Assembly (NCBI GenBank): GCA_037903475.1
Contig: JBAJFG010000005.1
Location: forward strand, 124,001-188,000
From: Ancylostoma caninum
Lineage: Eukaryota; Nematoda; Chromadorea; Rhabditida; Ancylostomatidae
Direction: 5' to 3'
DNA: 64,000 nt
The position numbers and the translations under genes were made by a program. A model generated the notes under the pieces. That model was not told the origin of the DNA and ran no database searches. It worked only from the letters and a program-made list of their open reading frames with translations. Every line of letters begins with the position of its first letter. The first letter of the stretch is position 1. Below, piece by piece: positions 12,234 through 24,000 of this stretch.

Positions 12234-15025
12234 GTTAGTTCCATTTTGTGTAGATGAGTTAGGTTATACATGGATATGGTCAAAGGTCTCTATTCTGTTT
12301 GCATGCTCTTTTCAAATCAAAGGAGATCTTTCGACAGATTCTTTGTTTTGCAACGCATAGGCGAAATTTGGTTTGCTAACTTGGTGTCGAGGCGCGCGTG
12401 GCGCACTTGAATAGCCCGTCTCAAAAACGACGATAGTTGAGCATCTGTGCCTATGATCTGCAGTTCTTGTCTGTCTCTTTCAGTGCGGCACTATTTCTCA
12501 CGTTCTCTCTTTTTTCTTTATTACCTTCGCAACGAAATATGTTCCTCGGTGGAACCCACTATAGCGGCGCGTCAAAGGTTAAGCGTCGATACAAAGCGCA
12601 GAACAGAGAGGTATATAGAAGAGAAATCCTGTCAGTACGGAATGTTCCTGATTTTGCCGCAGCGACCGCCGCGCGAACAATCCGCGTTTCCATTCCCGCC
12701 GCTTCGACGCGGTGCGAAAACTTTAGGAAGTTTTGGAGAGGCGCGTCAACTTCGACGCGCTGCAAGCATGAATAACGTTTATAAGGGCTATACATTGGAC
12801 CGAATAAAAATCGAATAATTCTGTTACTTCAATTATCAGTTCAGGAAACAATTTAAATGTCCAGATATTCGAGAGTAAGGAAGCCCTAAAGCTCTTCTTC
12901 TTCTTCTTCACACTAGACATTCGACTCGACCGAGTCAAATCGAGTCGAGTTTCGAATAAATCGACTTTCGAGTGACTCCAAACATCGACTATTCGAAAAA
13001 GTCCAAAAATCGAATTATTCGAAATGTCGACTATTCGAAAAGGGCAGTTATTCGACTATTCGTCGAATAACTCGACATTTTTGTTGACTCTTTAAATTGG
13101 CCAAATTGCACGTTAAAGCTGGCATGAAAGCACTAGTCCATCCATCCTAATGTGTATGTATTTAAACCATTTCCATTAAAGTAATTAAAGTTCAAACAAA
13201 TAAATTAGAGTAATAGTACTAAGTTGCAGTATACGACTACTTACTCTTAGTGAAATGAGACTGAATACTTCTTTGGTCTCGCCACATTTATCCAAGACTT
13301 TACTACTGGCTAGATGAATTTTTGACAATAGGTTTTGACGTGGTCGTTCTAAAAGAGCCACTCACGGAAGTCTTAGCGTCGCAGATGTCGCTGTTTCGGT
13401 GGTTCAAGGGACATAGAACTGATACTCAATGATGAAATAGCGCCCAAGGAATCCAGAAAAACAAAATGCCGTTTCCTGAGATGTTGTGCTAGCGTCTCTT
13501 GATACTCGCATGTCCTGCCGCAATGATGCCATGCGTTCTTGTGAAAGTAAGCTGGCGCAGCGGACATCAAAAAGGCAACATTGACATCAGCGCACACAAT
13601 TTCTAGTTTCAGTAATTTTGACTGAGACTGTACTTATGGAATCTCGCCTGTTATCATACTGGCCACTTCTTTATTCTTCATGAATAGATCATCATTACCA
13701 GCACTTTTGAGATCTCATTGCTGTTTGCTTTAATGCTGCTGCTCACAGTTTGGTTTAATTTTCGCAATGTGCCGTTTTTCATTACAATCAAAGTTATTGA
13801 TCGAAGTTAGAAATCATTGTGTTTTCTGACGCTCTAAATAAAGGTTGAAATCAAATAGATAACTTACTGTTAGTATGTTGCTTCGTAATTAGTACTGCTG
13901 ACTCGACAAAATATCGATACGAATATTCGAAATCGACTATTTGAAAAAGTCCAAAAATCGAGTTATTCGAAATGCCAACTATTCGAAAAAGGCCAAAAAT
14001 CGAGTCATTCGAAATGTCGACTATTCGAAAAACCTCCAAAATCGAATTATTAGAAATGTCGACTATTCGAAAAAAAATCCCGTCGAATCAGACGTCTACT
14101 TCACACAGCACTGATTAGTCTCCAATGATGGAACACTCGATTTTTACATTTATTCGAAATCGAATATCTTTGCTTTCAAATATCCATTACTTCGAATAAA
14201 TGAAAATTCAATAGTTCCAACATTGGAGGCCAACAGAGTACTGTATGGAAGAGAAGAATGGCTTCAGAGCTTTCTCAATCTCGAACTACTGTATGTTTAA
14301 ACTGTTTGCTGAATTAGTATAGTAATTGAAGTAACAAAGTTATTCGATTTTTATTCGGTCCAATATATATATATATATATATATATCAGTGGCGGACGCA
14401 GAAAGTGGGCGGGAGGGGGGGCGTGGGAAGAAAAGTGGGGTCTCCGCCGTTTTGGGGACCCAGACGGAAAATAAAATTAATAATAATATTAATTATAATA
14501 ATAAACAATAAATAAAAAATATATTAAAAATAATAATAAAAATAAACAATTAAAAATAAACTAACACAAGATTTTTATTTGTATTGTAAAGTAATTTCGA
14601 AAATTTGGCGACCCATTCTCGGGCCCCCCCCCCCCCCTGCGTCCGCCACTGATATATATATATATATATATACATATATATACATATACATATACATACA
14701 TATATATACATATATATATATACATATACATATACATATACATATATACCAGTGGCGGACGCAGGGGGGGGGGGGGGGGGGCGCGCCCCCCCCCGAGAAT
14801 GGGTCGCCAAATTTTCGAAATTACTTTACAATACAAATAAAAATCTTGTGTTAGTTTATTTTTAATTGTTTATTTTTATTATTATTTTTAATATATTTTT
14901 TATTTATTGTTTATTATTATAATTAATATTATTATTAATTTTATTTTCCGTCTGGGTCCCCAAAACGGCGGAGACCCCACTTTTCTTCCCACGCCCCCCC
15001 TCCCGCCCACTTTCTGCGTCCGCCA

Positions 15026-15082
<57 letters not shown>

Positions 15083-18000
15083 GCACGCTGTCTGCTCGCA
15101 CTGTGGTCGATGGTTTGCGCTCCTGGCCAACGAAGCCATCAATCCCTGAAATGCATGGTGCATTCCACAAATGGGAATGATTAACGCCGACCACTTCATC
15201 ATTTTATCATTAAACCTGGTTTCGCTTGGTTATGCGTTCATAAATCCCAGCCCAGAGGGCTAACATGTGACTATTTTTCATCGGTTTTGCATCGATTGTG
15301 CGTTGCTCCCAATAAATGCGTGAAAGTGATTTATATTGTAGTACAATAACGAGCAGCTTCTTTGTGGAGTGTAATCGTACCCAAGCGTGGTACCATTTGA
15401 CTTGAAATTTATATCAGGTTTACTTTGGAGCAGTACCAACAAAGGTTTTCTGCTTATTCAACATATACAAGTTGTCAAGGCATCATTGTTGTGAAAGAAG
15501 TGTAAGAAATTTCGTTCCATCTGCGCAGTTGGAATTGTGAGCATTGATAGAATACTGGTGAACTGTCGTGCACGCAGAGTCTTTCAACGCATATTCCCTT
15601 ATAACTCCTCAACTTTTCATCAATTTTGCTTGTGGCAATATGAATCATAGATTACAGCAGGCAGCTATAGTACTACGCCGCGCGGAGTGTACTACGTTGT
15701 AAGGGCCTCCACTCCTATAGTTCGTTCATTTGCCTAGTTTACCCTCGGAAGTAATACATCTCATAAATGATGTGGTAACGCAGAAAGTGTGCGTTTGGGT
15801 GACGGGGAATGTTTGCGTCGCGATAGTCGCTTCCTTTTGGGGTCGAATGCATAAGTACAGTAGACGACGATGAGGTCGCGTTTTCCGCGGCGCTGAAAAG
15901 CACGTGGCGCGACCGCGTACGTCGCGCTAGAATTCTCTGGAAGGTGGCACTGAGGAACCCGCAGCAGTACCACCAGCCGCAATTAGTGGTGCGGTTGCTG
16001 GTAGTTGACAGCGTCTGCACTGCGCTACGCTGTCCATAGTTAATTCCAGCCTCTGCAAAGCCAGCGCTGCGCGCTGCGCGGGTTCCTCAATGCATGGACC
16101 CCTTAATCGCAGAAAACCTAGAATTGGAGCTAAATCTCGATGACCAGAATTTACATAGGTGCCGCCTTAAGAATCTTCGTCCGTTTCTACTGCCAAAGAT
16201 TTATTGCGAAAATTGTGAAGCAAAATAACTCAAATCTTAAACAAAAGATTCTCTTCCATTTATCTTTTCTTTTTCAGTGCTCTTACGGCATGTTTGTTTT
16301 TTTTTCTGAGGAGAAATTATCATTTCCAATGTTTTCATCTTGATATACCGTACTTCCAGAACCAGAAGAATCTACAGCTCATTTGCTTTTAGTATCAGTA
16401 CGTGAACTCGACTGCTTATTACAGCTAACGAAATTCATCAGAATATTCAAAAGTCCGTCTTCTAACGAATTAACGAAATAACGCGTAACGATCATTTTTG
16501 GCCTGGCGTAACGAATTAACGGATTAACGAGTATTGAAATTTCTCTAGCGCACAGACCTGCTCTGTACTCTTTGTACAGTGAAGCAACAGGGAAAAGCGA
16601 TGACAACATGCACAAATTGTCTGCCTTGGATTCAGTACTATTGTGAGTACACTGACTTACTATGGGAATCTGCATGTTATACTGTTTGCTGAAAATTCTA
16701 TTGGTCCCCTTAATAATTTCGGTGGTGATTTTCTTACCAATTGGAAATGCGTTTCATAGGTGTGTGCCTTCAACCGTACCGTGTCCAAAGTCGATGACTT
16801 CCTTGCCAACGAAGCTAAGGGCACTAAGATCATTGGAGCGCACTCCATAGAAGAAATGTGCAAGTGAGTTTTTCATGCCTTCTCTGACACTATTATTCCA
16901 GTTTATTTTCATCATAGGTGAAGTCGCAGGAAGCAGTCAATTTCTCTATTCCCGCACTATATGGAACGATCCCCAACGGGAATCGAAACTGCTGCTAAAA
17001 CCGAATTCGTACTGAAAGTGCTTACGCCAACTTGTTGGTCACTGTATGCAACTATTCTTGCGCATCGTTTTTTTTTTTGTGTTCTAGCCGTAATACAAAA
17101 GATTCTGATGTAGAAGTTTGGATTTGTTTGATGAGACTATGGCAGCGTTTTATTGATTTGCTCTTTCAACTTTGACAAAATCGAGCACGTGGACGAGTGC
17201 AAGGTTTCGAACCAAATTCTAACTTACCCTCATAAGTTTGCTGCGTTCATTCGATATGAACACACTCTAAAAAGTTAGTTATCTCTTTAAGTTGTTCCAA
17301 CGAGACTTATCATTCACCAGTTTGCATGAAATTTCTCCCCAGAATCTATGAGAGCTTGGTATGCAAGCAAAATTTATTTATTATTATTATCAAATGCACT
17401 CAAGGTGCTCCATGCAGGGAAAGCATACTGTAACAAAAGAAAACACGAGCAAAACAAAAACTAAGACATTATCTGCTCTAGTTACCAAAGCAAACAAAAG
17501 TAGGCATAAATTAGAATCTAAGTGCACCCAAGTAACATCTCACTAGCTCACATCATATGGCTAAAAATTTGTGCGGTATTGTGACCCATGCGACCAACTT
17601 GGCTTTCTTCTTAATTCGGAGAGGGACGCGGACAATTTTGCCTGCCAACTGTGTCAGGGGACGAAGTATTGCATAAAAAATTGTACCTAAGTGACGTAAC
17701 TCATTTGAATCAGTCAAGAATTAGGCATGTACTCATTGAATTTTTGAAAAAAAAAGATTCTTTTGAGATTTTTGTCTTCCGCATGCTTATGGTTCACATT
17801 TATCTTTCGGTTAATGTCACTGCACAGAGTGGACCAAAATTATGAGTACGACGCACGTTTTCTGACTTCTCCCGTATTTTGGCATTTTGTGATCTATCTT
17901 TTGTTATTCGTTTGTTCTTTTGTGTTTTGTGTTTCGAGTCCAAAACCTCCTAGTCTCATGGAACTTTCTCTGGATGAAATGCTCTGATGTTCATTGGCGA

Positions 18001-21000
18001 TACATTTGACAAGAGAATGTGTTTGCCAATACATTTTACGGGATAAAATCTTGCTTGGCAATATGATTTACGGGAGAATGAGTGAAGAGCCTGTTTGGCG
18101 ATACATCTGGCAAGAGAATCTGTTGACGGTACATTTTTCGGGTGTTGGGCGATACAAGAGGCAAGAGAATCTGTTGGCGATACATTTAACGAGGCTTGTT
18201 TGGCGATACAAATGGCAAGGTTTGCGTGACGACACATTTTACGGGCGTTCTGATAAGGCGTTCATTTCATTCTTAGTTGGAGGCCTAACCATCGGCGGTG
18301 TCGATCCGGATGGCTCAGCTGGTAAGGCAGCGGATTCCTAAGATTGGTATCATGGCACGATTCCTGATGATATGAAAATTTTTGCGTGGTTGATAACCCT
18401 TTTGTTTGACGATACAATTGGCTAGCTTCGTGTAGCTACATTTTACGAGGTTTGCGTGGCGATACATTTGACGGGACTTCTTGTTTGGCAATACATTTGA
18501 CGGGCTTCGTTTGCCTAGGTAGTTGGCAAGCTCGTCTGGGAGGTTGCCAAACAAACCTCGTCAAATGTATCGTCAATGAACATTAGAGAGAAGCGCATTA
18601 CTATTTCGAGACTATCTCTGTTGTTTATAGAGTGGAAAACGCTGTCTGAAAGCCATTAACCCAACTTGTTTCCTTTGGATATTTCGGTGTATTTCCATAA
18701 AATGAGCCTAACATGTGGAAAAAATGGCCGCTGTCTCATGTATGTTCATGAATGTTCCCGGGAATGTTGTGGCTACTTTTCTGAAGCGAATGAATTCTCC
18801 AGACGGAAATGAGTATACTTTGACCGAGGAACTCGTCATCTCATTCAGCGATGAAAAGTAGTGATACGTAAAGCAAAATAAACCACATTTCGCTCGAGAA
18901 ACTCATCCATTCTTCATGAGCAGGAAGGTATCAGCCTTTCCGCGAATGTTCGAGAATCCCACCCCAAGTGTGAGGCAATCCTTTAGCGAGATTTCTTTGT
19001 ACAGTCCTTCTCAAAAAGTTAGACGGATTCCATGACTGCAGAAACGCGGAAGGACCTGAACGATGGATGGGTAGAGAGGATGCTCGAAGTGAGAGGGTCC
19101 AGTGGGTCCCTTCGCGATTCTGCGGCCGCGACGATATGAAACCGCACGCGCAATCCCTCTTTCTTTTCGACAAGGACTTTACGTAAAGGGAACTCCAAAT
19201 GGACGTAGCCAAGGGTCGGGAACGCGGCGCGGCTCTCTTGGGCAGAGACATGGGAGCGCCTGCATCTCTGCATGCTGAGTGCCCATGTCTCTGCCCAAGA
19301 GAGCCGCGCCGCGGTCCCGACTCTTGTCTGCGTTCGTTTGGAGTTCCCTGTACATAACCTACATTCTCTGCAGAAAACTGAAGCGACCACGCCGCGTTAT
19401 GATGCTTGTAAAAGCAGGAGCACCTGTAGACTCTATGATTGATGCGATTGTTCCCCATTTGGAGGAAGGCGATATAATCATTGATGGAGGCAATTCGGAA
19501 TACACTGACACTAACGTAAGTTGTTTCTCGTTTGCCCTTACATTTTTCGATGGTTTTCTAGTTTTCTAGTTACAAAACCTTCATTTAATCATGATTTTAA
19601 GCGCCGCTCCGCGGATCTAGAGAGACGTGGAATCCTTTACGTCGGTTGTGGAGTGTCCGGTGGAGAGGAGGGTACGATTTTCATCCTTCTTCCTATGTTT
19701 TCTGCGAAAGTTTATTTCGTTTAATCGCCACTATTCTACACGAATACCCATTGTTGCAGGAACTTTGCACGCATTTGAATAATTGAGGTCATGTTTGGCT
19801 TGAGTTTTCCTTGATAAGCATGTTTCGAGATCCAGAGTGGTGAATATTCTCCGGTGCTGATCCTGAAAAAGAGCTCTATAATATGGGAAGTCAAAATCAA
19901 TGAACGCGCTCATTTTCCGAATTACGGCGGAACCTTCTGTTCTTCGGAATGGCCACTTTTTGTGCTTATTGTGCATTTGTGTCTGTGCAACTGCTTGTTT
20001 TCACCTCGGAAGCTTATGCTCAATATCAAGGTTTTGAACCATTTTTTCGGGGAAACTTCGTAGAGGTTCAGTCGGCATTACTGGTAATTTCTTTATTAAA
20101 GCTTGAGCAGAAAAGTGGCGATTGCCTAGAAAAATCGGAAATCTAGTGAAATGTTGTGAAATTGTTTCGACAGATGGCCAACTACTCTATTTAGAAGTAA
20201 AGTTTCCTCATTTCCAACTAAGAGTCATTTTGTGTAAAACTCCAACTATCATCAATGAGCTCCTATTTTCTGGTGTTCTCCATGTAGAATTTTGGATGTG
20301 TTTTCTTCGTTTTCGTTGTGTTTTGCGAGCTTCGGTTACTACGGGTCTTTTATCTTCTTACTTGTTGGAAGCTGACTTACGCGAACTAGCGCTGGCGGAG
20401 CGTTCGCTATTGAATCTCTTGGGCACGCTCTTGTTTATAACTTCCAGCCTGAAATTATGGCAATGGTTTCTAATTCTGAACTAGAAGCAGTATCGGTTAT
20501 CTTCTCCCTAAAATATGAAAGTTCTACCTGAATTTTGATCACTTCTGTTTTTAGCTTAACTTATATAGACAATTATGTAATAAACATTGTTTATTAGGTG
20601 TATGAGTTAGAGTGTTCTAGCCAAGTCAAGCGATATTTTCGATTACTAACAATAAGTCTCGAACCAGACTCGGCGGCGGGGGTATGGGCGATGCCCGCGC
20701 TTTGTGACCATTGGCTTCTTGAGACATCGTGTGGCGGTGAGGCGCTGCTATCAATGCAATATGTCCCAAAGTCAAAGACTGAAATTCATCGCCGATGGAA
20801 GCTGAAAAATGGTAAACAGTGGTCATAACAGCCAAGAGAATACTTAGAGACATTTCTACAGAGTTATGAATCGTGTTCAAAGCTTTTAAATTAATTCTAA
20901 TCTTTCAAAGGGTATTTAGAGAGTGGAAAAAAAACTAAAGGAAAGGATGCGCTGGATCCTACTATAATGATAAGTATCGCATACGAAGAGCAATGCAGTA

Positions 21001-24000
21001 AGACCAGTGAATAGATTGCCGATCCATGAAACCCCAGAGGATTCGCTCCTGGTGGTAACCCATTTCCCGCAATAGGTGCGAGAAATGTCCGTCCATAATC
21101 TTTAAGGTCAGATGGCAACACATACAGAGAACCCCAAACGGACGCAGTCAAGAGTCAGGACCGCAGCGCGGCTCTCTTGGGCAGATTCACGGGAGCTCAG
21201 CATAGTATGCGCCTGTGAGACCTGTCTCTGTCCATGAGAGCCTCGCCGCGATCTCGACTCTTGTCTGCATACGTTTGGAGTTTCCTATATGTGTTCAAGC
21301 ACTGAGATTCCAATGATTAATGCTCACGTTTCTTCGGCTCCCTTCCCCTTCTGTTCTCCGTAGTGTGCGTTCGTTCACAAATGTTCCATTTTGTTGCCTA
21401 TTTGTTTGGAAGTGACGATTTCAGAGGAAATTCACATATGTTCATCAATATTCATGGGTTATTTTTTTATAGTTACCCATACGAATAAAAAATAAATAGT
21501 GTTTCTTTTTAACAAATCAAAAGTTCGCCGGACGACACCCCTTGACACTCGAAAAAGCCGGTTCGCTTCGGCTTCCTGGGGCGTCGACACGCGGTGGAGC
21601 CGGCTGACGCTGCAGTGCGCGAGATATGGTGAACCTAATTTGTGATGGCATTGGCCATCCTCGACGCCCGAAGAAGCCAAACGAGGCCGCGGCGATCAAT
21701 TTGCATGGTGCGCGTGGAGGCCGAAGCGCCTCGATGTAGTCGAATCTGGTTCGAGGCTTATACTGCAGTACTGTTAGAAAGTTATAGAAGAACCTCTGTA
21801 TCATTCAGTGATTCACGAGCTTCTATGAAAATATTGGCTTGTGGTCAGCACCGCATGTGAATCTCGAGCAAGAGCCATAGGTGGAATACCCTGACACAGA
21901 GGCTCCGCCCACCTTCACTTTCAGGCCAGACCCAAGGGGGGCCATCATTTTGGGATGGGAGCGGGCGGGGCGAAGCCCCGAAAATATAACACTCCTTTGA
22001 TTATTTTTCGTCTCCATCTCTGCCGAACGTGGAACGGATAGAATTTCCATGCATCGTTGCATGAGCTGTGGAATGGTATATAACATGTGTTCACAGGTTT
22101 GTTCCTGGCATGGATCGGTTTATTGCCGAAGTACTGGAGAATGGAAAAGTAAGGTTTGGTTGGGAGGCCGTCACGGACGAAAGGATGAGGATTGGAAAGA
22201 AGTACGGTCCTTCAGCTATAGGGTAAGGTTTGGTCTTCACGGCAGTACAGAGCAGGAGTCCCGAGATGACCTGCTTCCCTCTGCCATTTCCGCCCAAGTT
22301 GAACTTTTCGCTACATTGGTATTTATCGCACTGCCATCGGCTCCAGAAAGAAGCATCCACAGATCTGAAGCATTTTCAAGATTTTCCTCTTTAAGTAGTC
22401 TTAGGACTTATATAAATTCCCGAGAAAAGTTCTCTTCCCGAGGCTATAGATCCTCGTGAAATCGACTACAGATGCAGGAAAAAGATCAAAGGTATGCCAA
22501 CTTTGCGCGCCTATCGAGCTCAGGCGAAGCAGCTTGGCTGCGGAGTACGGTCCTTACACAATAGCCCAACACCTGAGCTTTCAGGAGATATACAACTTGT
22601 TGTCTGAAAGAGCCTCTTTACCGCTGCCATTTTCGTCAAAAATCCGAATTTTCGAAGTTTGGGGCCATTTTGCAGGATTCTCCGGAAATCTCATGAAATA
22701 GTACGCTTACAGGCGTACTCAGTTCGTCATTCTGCTTCGATTCGTATATACAGGGTGCGGCAAAAGTATTGACCGCCTTTTGTGATGCATAAATTATATA
22801 GTAAATCGAATTGAATGGTAGACCAAGTGTGACCGTTCTGCCGCCTAGAATCCTGAGAACAATGTCAAACTAAGACACACATGTATTGAACCCATATTAT
22901 CCCTAATCTTGCCAGTCGTCAACGGACAAGACGGAAGAAGGCTTCACAACTGCGATGCAAGCAGTCACCTTTGACTTGATTCAGAGTTTTTTCTGAGATG
23001 TTCTTGTGGAAAGGGAACAGTGCTAAAACTAGCATATTTTGAGCCTTCCACAAATCCACCAATGAAAAGTACCAGCTGCTCCTGTCTATGCTATGATTTA
23101 ACTCTGTTTCCGTATTTCTTAACGGCGCAGAGCAGCTTCATATCATTTGCCTTGGTTCTAGCGCCAAAATCACCGCATGACCGAGAAACGATATAGGTCA
23201 GAAGCGCACTTCCCGTAGGATCAATCACATGTTTAGAAGTGAGCCGTTCCTTCTCTAAGAAGATTTTTCTCTAGCTTGCAACGCAAAGGCGTCGAAGGGG
23301 TTTTCCACAAAAAATCACTCTTGAGCTTTCCAGTTCCAAATTAGCAACCACCGCACTCCTTCAGTTTCGAATAGTTGGGTTGTACCACATGGGTCCTTTG
23401 AAGGAGCAAGCATGTGCTACACCGCACCACAGCATAGGCTTGCGTGTGGATTATTTAGAAGAAGGAAAGAATGAAATCGACGACGATCCCTACGGCGCAT
23501 CACTTATATCTTCCCTTGTGTTTTCCGTGGAGCTGCTCTCAAGAGTGGAGATAAAATGAGACGGGTATAGTCTCATAGTGTTCGCTATATTGTTTTCTGC
23601 ATGCTGTGGAGAAACTCGTCACATGTGGGCCAAATACTGAGGTTTTCAAGAGCCATGTCAAGCGGACAATACTTTTGCCGCACCCTGTAACATTCCTACA
23701 ATTGATTGCGGGAAACCTGATTTCTGAAAGGAGGGAGACGGCATAACGGGTCGTCTCCCCTGTTAGAGGAAACTCTCCTCATTCTGCACACTATTTTGCC
23801 ACTATGGGGGAGGCAGCCTGTTGTGTCGTCTGCCCCCCCCCCTTTCGGAAATCGGGTTTCCCGCAATCAATTGTAGGAATGTTATATACGAATCGACGCA
23901 GAATGATGACCTAAGTACGCCTACAACCGTACCATTTCACAAGTTCTCCGGAGAATCCTGAAAAATGGGCCCAAAGTTCGAAAATCCGGAGTTTGACGAA

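Noticed and set aside
14550..15202. Several 90-100 codon open frames
   Set aside because: They run through TA/CATATA microsatellite and hAT MITE ends ([12 protein letters not shown] translations); not genes.
15739..16020. 93-codon open frame on -
   Set aside because: GC-rich CGCGAC repeat-like block, open on more than one frame, with no splice link to either strand's gene.
22751..23687. Intact mariner transposase
   Set aside because: Ends and TA flanks fit, but no long frame or DDE-like block could be read, so only a degenerate or non-autonomous element is claimed.
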